From Bradyrhizobium sp. SSBR45G (lineage in GTDB: Bacteria > Pseudomonadota > Alphaproteobacteria > Rhizobiales > Xanthobacteraceae): 64,000 nucleotides of DNA. The notes under the pieces are model-generated. The model was not told where the DNA came from. It saw only the letters and a list, made by a program, of their open reading frames with translations, and searched no databases. Position 1 is the stretch's first letter. Each line of letters opens with the position of its first letter. Both the position numbers and the translations under genes were made by a program. The DNA is taken from contig NZ_BSCT01000030.1 of assembly GCF_030159255.1 (NCBI RefSeq), forward strand, positions 1 to 64,000, given 5' to 3'. Shown piece by piece: positions 40,609 through 52,672 of the stretch.

Positions 40609-42759
40609 ATGCCTGACCTCCTCCTCGAACTGTTCTCCGAAGAAATCCCGGCGCGCATGCAGGCCAAGGCGGCCGAGGATCTGCGCCGCATGGTCACCGA
40701 CAAGCTCGTCGCCGAGGGCCTGGTCTATGAGGGCGCCAAGGCGTTCGCGACGCCGCGCCGGCTGGCGCTGACCGTGCACGGCATCCCGGCGCGGCAGGCG
40801 GACCTCAAGGAGGAGCGCAAGGGCCCGCGCGTCGGCGGCGCCGACGCGGCGATCCAGGGCTTCCTCAAGGCCACCGGCCTGTCCTCGATCGAGGAGGCGA
40901 CGATCCAGCGCGACCCGAAGAAGGGCGACTTCTACGTCGCGCTGATCGAGAAGCCCGGCCGCGCCACGCTCGACGTGCTCGCCGAGATGCTGCCGGTGAT
41001 CGTCCGTACCTTCCCGTGGCCGAAATCGATGCGCTGGGGCAAGCGCTCGGAAAAGCCGGGCGCGCTGAACTGGGTGCGGCCGCTGCACGCGATCACCGCG
41101 ACCTTCGGCCTGGAGACCGAGGACCCTGACGTCGTCAGCTTCGCCGTCGACGGCATCGAGGCGGGACAGACGACCTATGGCCACCGCTTCATGGCGCCCG
41201 CCGCTTTCAATGTCCGCCGCTTCGAGGACTATGAGGCGAAGCTGCTCGACGCCAAGGTCGTGCTCGATCCGCAGCGCCGCAAGGACACCATCGTCACCGA
41301 CGCCAAGCAGCTCGCCTTCGCGCAAGGCTATGAGCTGGTCGAGGACCCCGTGCTGCTCGACGAGGTCTCAGGCCTCGTCGAATGGCCGGTCGTGCTGATG
41401 GGCTCGTTCGATCCGGAGTACCTGAAGGTTCCGGCTGAGGTGATCCGCGCAACCATCCGCAACAACCAGAAATGCTTCGTGGTGCGCGATCCCAAGACGG
41501 GTGGCTTGGCGCCGAAGTTCATCCTCACCGCGAACATCGAGGCAACCGACGGCGGCAAGACCATCATCGCCGGCAACGAGCGCGTCATCCGCGCCCGGCT
41601 GTCGGACGCCAAGTTCTTCTATGAGACCGACCTGAAGACAAAGCTCGAGGACCGGCTGCCGAAGTTCGAGCAGATCGTATTCCACGAGAAGCTGGGCACG
41701 CAGGCTGCGCGGATTGACCGCATTATATCGCTTGCAAATGTAGTGGCTGAGATACTCGAACCTCAGCTTGAGGTCGGTCGAAAACTCTACAAGGGAAGTA
41801 TGGCGACATACTTCAATAACGTTCGGCGCGCGGCTCAGCTTGCCAAGACGGATCTCTTAACCGAGGTGGTCGGCGAGTTTCCGGAAGTGCAGGGCCTGAT
41901 GGGCAAGTACTACGCGCTGGCCCAGGGCGAGGATGCCTCCGTCGCCGCGGCCTGCGAGGAGCACTACAAGCCGCAGGGGCCGGGCGATCGCGTGCCGACC
42001 GATCCGGTGTCAGTCGCCGTGGCGCTCGCCGACAAGCTCGACACGCTTGTAGGCTTCTGGGCGATCGACGAGAAGCCGACGGGCTCGAAGGACCCGTATG
42101 CGCTGCGCCGTGCTGCGCTGGGCGTGATCAGGCTGATCATCGAGAATTCGCTGCGGCTGTCGCTGCTGAAGGTGGCGACCTCCGCCCTGGCTGGTTTGGA
42201 TGTGAAGAGCGCGCATGAGCCGGACAAGCTCGCGTCCGATCTGCTCGCCTTCTTCGCCGACCGCCTGAAGGTCCAGCTGCGCGAGCAGGGGGCGCGCCAC
42301 GATCTCGTCGACGCGGTGTTCGCGCTCGGCGGCCAGGATGATCTCCTGATGGTCGTCCGCCGCGTCGAGGCGCTCGGAAAATTCCTCGAGACCGATGACG
42401 GCAAGAACCTGCTCGCCGGCACCAAGCGTGCGTCCAATATCCTGTCGATCGAGGAGAAGAAGGACAAGCGCAAGTTCGACGGCACGCCGGATGCCGCGCT
42501 CTACAAGCTCGACGAGGAGAAGGCGTTGGCGAAGGCGATCGGCGAGGTTGCCGCCGAAGCCGGCGCTGCCGTCGCGAAGGAGGACTTTGCCGCGGCGATG
42601 CACGCGATGGCCAAGCTGCGCCCGGCGGTCGATGCCTTCTTCGACAAGGTCAAGGTCAACGACGACGACGCGAGCATTCGCGAGAACCGGCTCAAGCTGT
42701 TGAACGAGATCCGCAGCGCGACCCGTGCGGTCGCCGACTTCTCCAAGATCGAGGGCTGA
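40609..42759 (+). CDS. glyS: Glycyl-tRNA synthetase beta subunit
   Basis: 716 aa. MPDLLLELFSEEIPARMQAKA opens the family, and the domain order (KSMRWG, RPLHAI, VLMGSFDPEYLKVPAEVI, then IIPIRR-like EKPTGSKDPYALRRAALGVIRL) fits glyS. The C-terminal anticodon-binding part contains DDASIRENRLKLL. It is the catalytic partner of glyQ. It has strong G+C codon use like its neighbours, except for an AT-richer stretch at 41720-41860. Confidence 0.97.
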   Translation: MPDLLLELFSEEIPARMQAKAAEDLRRMVTDKLVAEGLVYEGAKAFATPRRLALTVHGIPARQADLKEERKGPRVGGADAAIQGFLKATGLSSIEEATIQRDPKKGDFYVALIEKPGRATLDVLAEMLPVIVRTFPWPKSMRWGKRSEKPGALNWVRPLHAITATFGLETEDPDVVSFAVDGIEAGQTTYGHRFMAPAAFNVRRFEDYEAKLLDAKVVLDPQRRKDTIVTDAKQLAFAQGYELVEDPVLLDEVSGLVEWPVVLMGSFDPEYLKVPAEVIRATIRNNQKCFVVRDPKTGGLAPKFILTANIEATDGGKTIIAGNERVIRARLSDAKFFYETDLKTKLEDRLPKFEQIVFHEKLGTQAARIDRIISLANVVAEILEPQLEVGRKLYKGSMATYFNNVRRAAQLAKTDLLTEVVGEFPEVQGLMGKYYALAQGEDASVAAACEEHYKPQGPGDRVPTDPVSVAVALADKLDTLVGFWAIDEKPTGSKDPYALRRAALGVIRLIIENSLRLSLLKVATSALAGLDVKSAHEPDKLASDLLAFFADRLKVQLREQGARHDLVDAVFALGGQDDLLMVVRRVEALGKFLETDDGKNLLAGTKRASNILSIEEKKDKRKFDGTPDAALYKLDEEKALAKAIGEVAAEAGAAVAKEDFAAAMHAMAKLRPAVDAFFDKVKVNDDDASIRENRLKLLNEIRSATRAVADFSKIEG

Positions 42760-42787
42760 GTCACGCGGTACCGCTGCCAGATGCAGT

Positions 42788-42944
42788 GCCCTCGCCCCTT
42801 GCGGGAGAGGGCATGTACGGCGTATGCGCAAACGCGGTTGGGTGAGGGGTATTTCTCCGCGAGCGACCCGTGTCGAGAGAGACCCCTCACCCAATCGAGT
42901 TCGCGGTCCTTTACTACATGCCCTCTCCCGCAAGGGGCGAGGGC
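42788..42944. repeat. 157-bp MITE-like element with perfect 30-base inverted ends (copy B)
   Basis: Arms at 42788-42817 and 42915-42944 are perfect inverted repeats. The ends and the inner GGGTGAGGGG / CCCCTCACCC pair match copy A at 35356-35515 closely, though outer bases differ. It follows glyS. Confidence 0.85.
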
Positions 42945-43048
42945 GCAGCCATCGGCACTGCGCTCGCTGCAGCACCAAAAGTGGTGCGACGATGCTCTGA
43001 TCGGCGTGAGTCTGAAAACACCAGCTCAAGCTCTGGGGCCAAAAAATT

Positions 43049-43088
43049 AGCCCTACCCGGTGGGGGGAACCGGGCAGGGCCTTTTTAC
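43049..43088 (+). terminator. Rho-independent terminator candidate
   Basis: GCCCTACCCGG (43050-43060) pairs with CCGGGCAGGGC (43070-43080) around a 9-base loop and is followed by CTTTTT. The sequence before the stem is AAAAAATTA, so it could also terminate from the minus strand. It lies between glyS and the minus-strand DUF1236 gene. Confidence 0.65.
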
Positions 43089-43134
43089 ATCTGGCCGCTT
43101 GCGGGGGCGTTGGCGACCAAATGCATCTCGATAA

Positions 43135-43488
43135 CTACTCGACGACCTGAATGATCCGCCGCGTCCTGGGTTCGACCAACACGGTTTCGCCATTGACGAC
43201 TGTGTAGCGATAAGGCGTCGCACCGAAGCGCTGCGGAACGTCGTAGTATGTAACACCTTGCTCCGGCAGGACGGTCCCAACAATCACGCGATCGGGGATC
43301 ACATAGTTGGGAACTCGTTCGCGAACCACGTATTCGCGGAATTCCGGACGACGCTCGACCGTGATCATGGGCGCATCCTCCTCGACGACGACGCTGCGAC
43401 CCACGCCGGTGGTGTATGATTGCGCCTGTGCCGCCGCCGGGATCACGAGCGCGGCCACGAGGGTCGCAAGGGGGAGATGGTTTCGCAT
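43135..43488 (-). CDS. Exported DUF1236-family protein
   Basis: 117 aa from the ATG at 43488, with GGAG 8 bases upstream; a longer frame to 43728 is not supported. The signal peptide ends near AAAQAQS (about residue 23). DRVIVGTVLPEQGVTYYDVPQRFG and YTVVNGETVLVEPRTRRIIQVVE match DUF1236, a short periplasmic domain common in Rhizobiales. Function unknown. Confidence 0.8.
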   Translation of the reverse strand: MRNHLPLATLVAALVIPAAAQAQSYTTGVGRSVVVEEDAPMITVERRPEFREYVVRERVPNYVIPDRVIVGTVLPEQGVTYYDVPQRFGATPYRYTVVNGETVLVEPRTRRIIQVVE

Positions 43489-43740
43489 GGACGGAGCTCC
43501 TTGCCGTTGATCCGCTGAAGACAGAGACCGGCGCATGGCCGTGACCTGCATCCAATCCCGGCGCATGCGCATCGTTCCGCGCGACGGCCGGTGGAACCGG
43601 CGGCATTTTTGCGGCAGTTCCTCCGTCGCGGGAACCGGCACCCGCGCCATGCGTCTCCTATTCCGCCACGATGAGCCGGGATAAGGTCCGGCCGGATCGA
43701 ATCGCCCACCTCTCGTTGTCCACTTCATTCAGAGCTCGCG

Positions 43741-43896
43741 ATGCACCTGACCGTTGCCCACATCTCGCCGATCATGTCCGTGATTGCCGGCGTCCTCATC
43801 CTGATCATGCCCTGCCTGTTGAACTTCATCGTTGCGATCTTCCTCATCCTGAACGGCCTGATCGGTATGGGCCTGCTGAAGTGGATCCATCTCTAG
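43741..43896 (+). CDS. DUF3096-like small membrane protein
   Basis: 51 aa, too short for usual detection. ATG at 43741 opens MHLTVAHISPIMSVIAGVLI; the remainder, LIMPCLLNFIVAIFLILNG and LIGMGLLKWIHL, gives two hydrophobic helices. The second resembles the LNFIVAIFLI block of DUF3096. It lies between the DUF1236 gene and ppdK. No function is known. Confidence 0.65.
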   Translation: MHLTVAHISPIMSVIAGVLILIMPCLLNFIVAIFLILNGLIGMGLLKWIHL

Positions 43897-44006
43897 TCCC
43901 GGGCCCTTCTCCTCCCAAGGTCGGGAACCTCTGTGCTTGCGCCGCAGCGCCCAAAGTGGTGTAAGGCGCGCGATTTCTCCTCCCCATTTGCGGATCGAAG
44001 CATCTC

Positions 44007-46982
<2,976 letters not shown>

Positions 46983-47008
46983 GCCGGCTGCGAGCGATTG
47001 TTGTGATG

Positions 47009-47036
47009 AAGGCCGGCACAGGTTGCCGGCCTTTTT
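47009..47036 (+). terminator. Intrinsic terminator of ppdK
   Basis: AAGGCCGGCA (47009-47018) pairs perfectly with TGCCGGCCTT (47024-47033) around a 5-base loop and runs into TTT. It begins 27 bases after the ppdK stop. Confidence 0.9.
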
Positions 47037-47077
47037 CATTTGGCTCGTGCACCGACCGCGCGGCGCGCTCGGTGCAC

Positions 47078-47313
47078 CTCTCCCCGCCCTTTGCGGGGAG
47101 AGGTCGGATTGCGCAGCAATCCGGGTGAGGGGCATGGCACAAGCTCGGCCAGGCGGCAGGTCCTTCGGACGGGCAGTGCCCATCCGCTCGGACGCAACAT
47201 GCGCTGGAGAATATCTCGTCTCGCAGACGGGTCGCTTTGCTTCGTTGCAGCTGAGCGGCACCTCCCGCGCCGCTGCTCCTCATCCCACCCCTCTCCCCGT
47301 GAAGAACGGGGAG
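47078..47313. repeat. Paired hairpin repeat (CCTCTCCCCG family)
   Basis: CCTCTCCCCGCCCTTTGCGG GGAGAGG begins near 47078 and CCCCTCTCCCCG...CGGGGAGAGGG ends near 47313. Each is a hairpin of its own, and the two are roughly inverted to each other. It is of the same style as the elements at 35356, 40377 and 42788 but more diverged. Confidence 0.55.
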
Positions 47314-47714
47314 AGGGAGCGCACCTTTCGCTCAGCGCGCGCTCGCTCAGCAATGCGCAGGCTTAAATCAACGAAGAAGTCCCGCCTCGACACATTGTCA
47401 TGATCGACTCGGCCAACGCTGCCGCGCCTTGTTCCACCGACGAACATCTCGCATCGCCGCTTCGAAGAAATCAGCTCTCAAAAATTCATTCACCGCGTTC
47501 GTTGACCGAATGTTCACCCTTCTCATAACGCCGCCGTTTACCACGCACATCGTTCGCACACCGCCGCACAACTTCGCCGCTTGCCTGTTTCGATCGTGCA
47601 ACGCGGATTAACTCCTCGGCAACCTAAACCCGTTACGAAGAGCAAAGATCGAATTGCACGGAAGCACTGTCGTTCGGTCGATGTGAGTTGCGTAGCGTTG
47701 CGTTGAGCGTATCG
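47314..47714. other. Spacer upstream of the SleB-like gene
   Basis: About 400 bases with no supported gene. Overlapping short frames on both strands (for example around 47398-47611) are complements of each other. An AT-rich section at about 47460-47560 and GATTAACTCC near 47607 may contain the promoter of the next gene. Nothing else is recognised. Confidence 0.45.
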
Positions 47715-49199
47715 ATGTTAGTTCTGCGTCCCGGTCCGAAGGGCGCGCGTCTTGCGTCCTTCGGACTCGGTCTCTGCGTCTTCGCTCTGATGCCGACAGA
47801 GACCGGGTATCAAGACATCGCTTCTCGGCTCGCCCGCCAGCCGGGCGTCGCCGAACGCTGGCAGAAGCGCGTCTCCTCGGCCGCGGCCTCCGTTCAGGTC
47901 GCCACCTACAGTTTCGGTCTGCCGATCGGTACCTCGTCGCCGCAGGCTGCGGGCTTTCGCCTGGCGAGCCTGAATGCGCGCGACCTCGACATCACCGGCA
48001 GCACACCGCCGCGCAATCCGGCGCTGCAGGTGCCGCCGCGCTACCGCGCCTCGGATTTTCCCACCGTCGACCGCACGCTGAAGGGCGACCGGCTCGTGGT
48101 CCGTCCGGCCGTGCCGCCGCCGCCATCGACCGAGGCGGCCGAGCCGGTCGAATCCGCGCCGAGCGAGCCCGCGCCGGCGACACCGCCTCATCCTGATTCG
48201 AATTCCTCGGTGTTCGGCGCCAAGACCAGCGAAGCGCCGGCCGTCACGCCAGTCCCGCCGCGCGCGGCACTTGATCCCGAATTGCAAGAGGCGCTGAGCG
48301 CGCCGCCGCTCGCGCAGTATGGATCATCGCCGCCCGACGCGCGTCCATCCGGCGAGCCCAGGCCCGCAACCGAGCCGTCGGCCGCGGACAGCGGCGCGAC
48401 GACCGACGGCCTGACCGTCAAGACCGCGAATCTCTATTTCGGCACGACATCGCTGGGCGGCGCGGCCGGAACCATGGAAACCTGGCAGCCCGGCGAAGCG
48501 CCGCTCATCGTCATGCCTGATCCCGAGCTCAAGCCGATGGCCGTGCTGTTGCCACCGGCGGACGATTTGGCCAAGGCCGGCGACGGGGGCGAGAGCATCG
48601 CCCCCAAGGGCGAGGTCAACGCCGACAATCAGCACGCGCGGACGCCGGCCGAGCGGCTTCGTCTTTCGGACGAGAAGTCGCGCTTCAAATCCGAGAAGTG
48701 CCTTGCCGAAGCGATCTATTTCGAAGCGCGCGGGGAGGCCGTGCGCGGCCAGATGGCGGTGGCGCAGGTGGTGCTGAACCGGGCGTTCTCCGGCTATTAT
48801 CCGACCACGGTGTGCGGCGTCGTCTATCAGAACAAATACCGCCACTTCGCCTGTCAGTTCACCTTCGCCTGCGACAACAATGCGGACGTGATCCGCGAGC
48901 CCGAGATGTGGGATCGCGCCAGGAAGATCGCCAAGGCCATGCTCGATGGGCAGATCTGGCTGCCCGAGGTCGGCAAATCGACGCACTACCACGCCTATTG
49001 GGTGCGGCCGTCCTGGGTCGCCGAGATGAAGCGCATGTACAAGTTCGGCGTCCACACCTTCTATCGGCCGAAGCGGTGGGGCGACGGCAGCGAGGCGCCG
49101 AGCTGGGGCACGCCGCAGCAGACCGCGGCGATTTCCGCCGAACTCACGGAAGCGGCCAAGAGCGAGGCCGAAATCAATCCGAACTGGACGCGGCGCTGA
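47715..49199 (+). CDS. SleB-like cell wall hydrolase with long proline-rich region
   Basis: 494 aa from the ATG at 47715; a TTG at 47688 is also possible. An N-terminal hydrophobic segment (LASFGLGLCVFALMP) anchors or exports it. Residues 100-300 are Pro/Ala-rich linker. The catalytic domain (about 325-440) shows CLAEAIYFEARGEAVRGQMAVAQVVLNRAFSG with the conserved Glu, CGVVYQN and CQFTFACD, typical of Hydrolase_2/SleB lytic enzymes. It cuts peptidoglycan. It is not part of sporulation here. Confidence 0.85.
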   Translation: MLVLRPGPKGARLASFGLGLCVFALMPTETGYQDIASRLARQPGVAERWQKRVSSAAASVQVATYSFGLPIGTSSPQAAGFRLASLNARDLDITGSTPPRNPALQVPPRYRASDFPTVDRTLKGDRLVVRPAVPPPPSTEAAEPVESAPSEPAPATPPHPDSNSSVFGAKTSEAPAVTPVPPRAALDPELQEALSAPPLAQYGSSPPDARPSGEPRPATEPSAADSGATTDGLTVKTANLYFGTTSLGGAAGTMETWQPGEAPLIVMPDPELKPMAVLLPPADDLAKAGDGGESIAPKGEVNADNQHARTPAERLRLSDEKSRFKSEKCLAEAIYFEARGEAVRGQMAVAQVVLNRAFSGYYPTTVCGVVYQNKYRHFACQFTFACDNNADVIREPEMWDRARKIAKAMLDGQIWLPEVGKSTHYHAYWVRPSWVAEMKRMYKFGVHTFYRPKRWGDGSEAPSWGTPQQTAAISAELTEAAKSEAEINPNWTRR

Positions 49200-49289
49200 G
49201 ATCCCGGTCCAGGCTTCTGACCGGCGACGACGTCCTGCGCCGTGTCCCGCGGGGGGACGATGAGGACGTCGAGGCCGGAGCAGGCGAGA

Positions 49290-51626
49290 TCAGCGGCGCG
49301 CCGCATTCCACTCCATGAAGCGGCGGTACAGTTCCGTTTGCTTACCCGGCGCGGGCGGCTTCGCGGCGACGGGCGCGCGCGGCGACGGCACGGCGGCTGC
49401 GACCGGCTTCGCCGGGCCAACGCTGGCCGGAGCGGCTGCCGCAGGCGCGGACGTCCGTGTCGTCCCATCGAGCCATTCCTGCGCGGTGCGAAAGCGGGTC
49501 CAGCCGGCGACCGGCGCCCGCGGCGCCATCTCCCGCCATTTCGGATGGAAGGGAGGCCGCTGCAGCTGCGACATGCGCGAGAACAGCGAGTCCACCAGCA
49601 GCGACAGCCGGCGATAGCGGTCGCTTCCCGGCTGCCAATTATACGACGCCAGCACGGCTTCCGCGGCGATGGTGTCCACCGGCTCGGACTTGGCGATCAA
49701 GTTGGGGTAGTCGTCCGCGGTGAGCTTGGATGGAAGGTAGTCCTCGCGCAGGGGCTTGTCGTAGCCGACCGGGACGAGATGCAGATTGGCATCCGTGATC
49801 TGGCTGAGCCAGGGCACCGGCTTGCCGTCGACCGCAATCATCGCGTCGATCTCTCCCTTGCGCAACATTTCGAGCGCGATGCGCGGCTCGATATAGAGCA
49901 GATGCGGCTTGATCTCGAGTCGCTCGAACACGTTGATCGCGGTCACGAAGGTGCTGCCATCCGGCAGGTCGACCGCAACGGTCTTGCCGTCGAGGTCCCG
50001 CATGGTGCGGATCGACCGCGGCGCCAGAACATGCATTTCCTCGTTGAACATCTTGGTGACGTAGACGAGCTGATTGCGGATGTTGCTCGCGAAGTCCTTG
50101 CGTTCGAGATAGGACAGCGTGTCCTTGCGCACGATTCCCACGTCGACGCCCTTGAGCATGAGGATGTCGGCCACCGCCTGAACCGAGCCGCTACCCAGGA
50201 CCGGCATGATCCGCAGGTTGATGCCGTCATTGAGGACCGAGGCGACGTCGGCGCCCATCTGGGAATAGGTGCTGCCATACGAGCCGGTCATCAGGCTCAC
50301 CGTGTTGGCGTTGAGCTGACCTGCGAGGTCCCGCTTGGCGGACGCGTAGCGGAAGATCGCCTTGAAGGAATCGCTGACGGTACCCGGGTCGATGCCGCTG
50401 CGCACCGGTCCGAACCGTTCCCAATGGCCGTCGACGAAACGCTTCATCTGCATCTGCTCGATCGGCGCGTGGTCGCTGGCGCTGGTACTGGCGACGATCC
50501 CGGGAATCAGCATGGGAAGTGGCGTCCCCTTCAAGGACCGCGCCTGCTTCATGATGTTGTCGCGGGAGAAGTCGTCGCCGCAATTGCGCAGGACCGCAAC
50601 CATCAGGTTGGCAAGCGCGTAGCCGACGATTCCCAAGCTGTTGTTCTTGCTGATTGCGGGCGCGTAGCGATCCATGAACGCGGACCACTCGGCGAAGCCG
50701 GGATCGCCGCCCTGCACACCGCCCTCGTACAGGATGGTGGCGGAAAGCAGTCCTTCCGCGTTCTGCAGGCCTGCAGGCTGCAGCACGGTGGCCACCGAAT
50801 CCGAAATCGTGGGGATGATGTGCTCGGGTCTCCAGCCGAGCTCGGCGAGGCGGCGGATTGCGAGCACCGTGAATTTCGGGGTGCTGACGTCGACCAGGAC
50901 GTTGGCTCCCGCGGCCTTCAGCTTCGCGATCTGCTGATTGATGTCGGGATCGGTGACCGCGTAAGCCGCTTCCGCGACGATCGGCAGCTTGCCGCCGAGC
51001 CCGTCCTTCAAGCCCTTCAGATAGTCCTTGCCGAACTCGTCGTCTTGGTAAAGCACACCGATGCGCGTGCCACCGGCATGTTGCTCGAGCAGATATTGCG
51101 CGTGGATATGAGCTTCGATCTGGTAGCTGGGTTGCGCTCCCATGGTCCAAGGATAGTCGCGAGGCTGATCCCAGATCGAGGCGCCGGAGCCGACGAACAA
51201 TTGCGGTATCTTGTTCGCGTTGAGATAAGGCCGCACCGCCGCGCTGGTCGCCGTTCCAACGCTCGCAAAGATGACGTCGACCTTGTCTTCCTCCACGAGC
51301 CGTCGTGTCAGTTCCACCGTCTTCTGCGGATTATAACCGTCGTCATAGGAGATGTAGGTGATCTTGCGGCCCCTGATCCCGCCCTCGTCATTCACCTTCT
51401 GGAAATAGGCGGAGATGACCTTGCCCACGCTGCCGTAGGCGGCCGCCGGCCCGCTGTAGGGCGTCGTATTGCCGATCCGGATCTCGCCCTCGGCGGCGCG
51501 CGCCGAGCCTGGCACGGCGGCAAGCGCGAGGAGCAACGCCACGGTCCAAGAAGCCGGCGCGCGACGCCGCGGACCACGGGGCGCCGACGACCAGGCCGGC
51601 TGCGACAGACGATCAAACATTCCCAT
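49290..51626 (-). CDS. Fusion of LivJ-type and TAXI-type solute-binding domains
   Basis: About 778 aa from the ATG at 51626 (alternatives at 51638, 51629 and 51620; GTG at 51653). A signal peptide ends near ARAAEGEIR. Residues about 35-400 are a type I periplasmic binding protein (IGNTTPYSGPAAAYGSVGK, GVLYQDDEFGKDYLKG, DNIMKQARSLK). Residues about 425-710 are a TAXI-type TRAP binding protein: SLMTGSYGSTYSQMGADVAS, LGSGSVQAVADILMLKGVDVGIVRKD and APRSIRTMRDLDGKTVAVDLPDGS. The tail is Pro/Ala-rich. No ABC or TRAP permease is adjacent. A SEL1 protein lies upstream on the same strand. Confidence 0.8.
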   Translation of the reverse strand: MGMFDRLSQPAWSSAPRGPRRRAPASWTVALLLALAAVPGSARAAEGEIRIGNTTPYSGPAAAYGSVGKVISAYFQKVNDEGGIRGRKITYISYDDGYNPQKTVELTRRLVEEDKVDVIFASVGTATSAAVRPYLNANKIPQLFVGSGASIWDQPRDYPWTMGAQPSYQIEAHIHAQYLLEQHAGGTRIGVLYQDDEFGKDYLKGLKDGLGGKLPIVAEAAYAVTDPDINQQIAKLKAAGANVLVDVSTPKFTVLAIRRLAELGWRPEHIIPTISDSVATVLQPAGLQNAEGLLSATILYEGGVQGGDPGFAEWSAFMDRYAPAISKNNSLGIVGYALANLMVAVLRNCGDDFSRDNIMKQARSLKGTPLPMLIPGIVASTSASDHAPIEQMQMKRFVDGHWERFGPVRSGIDPGTVSDSFKAIFRYASAKRDLAGQLNANTVSLMTGSYGSTYSQMGADVASVLNDGINLRIMPVLGSGSVQAVADILMLKGVDVGIVRKDTLSYLERKDFASNIRNQLVYVTKMFNEEMHVLAPRSIRTMRDLDGKTVAVDLPDGSTFVTAINVFERLEIKPHLLYIEPRIALEMLRKGEIDAMIAVDGKPVPWLSQITDANLHLVPVGYDKPLREDYLPSKLTADDYPNLIAKSEPVDTIAAEAVLASYNWQPGSDRYRRLSLLVDSLFSRMSQLQRPPFHPKWREMAPRAPVAGWTRFRTAQEWLDGTTRTSAPAAAAPASVGPAKPVAAAVPSPRAPVAAKPPAPGKQTELYRRFMEWNAARR

Positions 51627-51778
51627 CATCGACCTCATCACGCAACACAACACTTCGCGGGGACGCGCGTCGCCCGCACGACATCATCGAGCAAGGATCC
51701 AACGGTCGCGCCCCGCCGCCATTCCTGCGCAGCGACCGGTGCGGGATCGCGCTGGATCCCCCAGTCCCGAAGCTCGGG

Positions 51779-52672
51779 TCACTCGAGCCGCCGCCGCGCC
51801 TCGAGTGACCCGAGTTCGGCCGCTCTCGCGTACCAGGCGCGGGCCTTGGCCGGATCGGGCACGACGCCAACGGCTTTCAAGTTGGACAGGATCGCGGCGT
51901 CATAGGTGCCGGCCAGCATCAATGATGCTTCGGCGTCCGCTTCCGCGACATGCGCCAGGATCAGGCGGGCACTCGCAACGTCGCCTGCGTCGATGAGATC
52001 GCGTCCGCGGTTCAGCATTTCGCTGATCTCGTTCCTGGTCAGCGCAGACGCGGCCGCCGGTGCAGGGCTTCCGGTCGCGGTCGCCCGAGATGCTTTCGGC
52101 AGAACCAGCTGCTGGGTCTCGCCTCCGTCCGGAGCCGGCTTGACGATCGGGATCGACGCCACGCTCGAATCGGCCCGTCCGATCGTCTGCGCCGCGGCGT
52201 CCGCCGATGCCTGGCCCTCATCGAACTGCGATTTCTCCGCGGTCCCGATGTTTCGGGGAGACGATGAAGCGGTCGTTGCCGGCTTCGCGACTGTTTCAAT
52301 CGTTGGAGCCTGCATGATGCGCACCGCAAGGAACGCGAGGCACGCAACCGCGGCCACCGCGGCACCGAACCGGAAAACGGAATCGAATTCGATCGGTTGG
52401 GGCGGAGGTGGAGGCATCACGACGGGATCGAGTGATGGGATCTGCCGGGATCGGTCCGCTTCTGCTGACGCCATTGGCATCTCTGCGTCGTCAATCGCTG
52501 ATGCGGTTTGCCACCACGGCGGAGGGAGATCGGTGGCCGCGTCCTCATCAGGCGCAGACGTCGCATGCGCGAAGCTGTTGGACGAAGCGGCAGACTTTGC
52601 CGGGTGCCAACGCTCGCTCTGCGCATCACCCGCGGCGACCCGCAGTCCGCTACTCCGTAATACGGAACTCAT
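51779..52672 (-). CDS. Membrane-anchored SEL1-like repeat protein
   Basis: 297 aa from the ATG at 52672, with GGAG 9 bases upstream. The N-terminal half is low-complexity and ends in a membrane helix (FGAAVAAVACLAFLAVRIM, about 120-138). The periplasmic C-terminal part carries SEL1-type repeats: ARLILAHVAEADAEASLMLAGTYD and KARAWYARAAELGSLEARRRLE. It is on the same strand as, and just upstream of, the binding-protein fusion gene, so they may be expressed together. The role is unknown. Confidence 0.75.
   Translation of the reverse strand: MSSVLRSSGLRVAAGDAQSERWHPAKSAASSNSFAHATSAPDEDAATDLPPPWWQTASAIDDAEMPMASAEADRSRQIPSLDPVVMPPPPPQPIEFDSVFRFGAAVAAVACLAFLAVRIMQAPTIETVAKPATTASSSPRNIGTAEKSQFDEGQASADAAAQTIGRADSSVASIPIVKPAPDGGETQQLVLPKASRATATGSPAPAAASALTRNEISEMLNRGRDLIDAGDVASARLILAHVAEADAEASLMLAGTYDAAILSNLKAVGVVPDPAKARAWYARAAELGSLEARRRLE

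Noticed and set aside
49242..51905. 887-codon plus-strand frame over the solute-binding fusion gene
   Set aside because: The minus-strand protein has coherent binding-protein motifs and a signal peptide; the plus frame has none.
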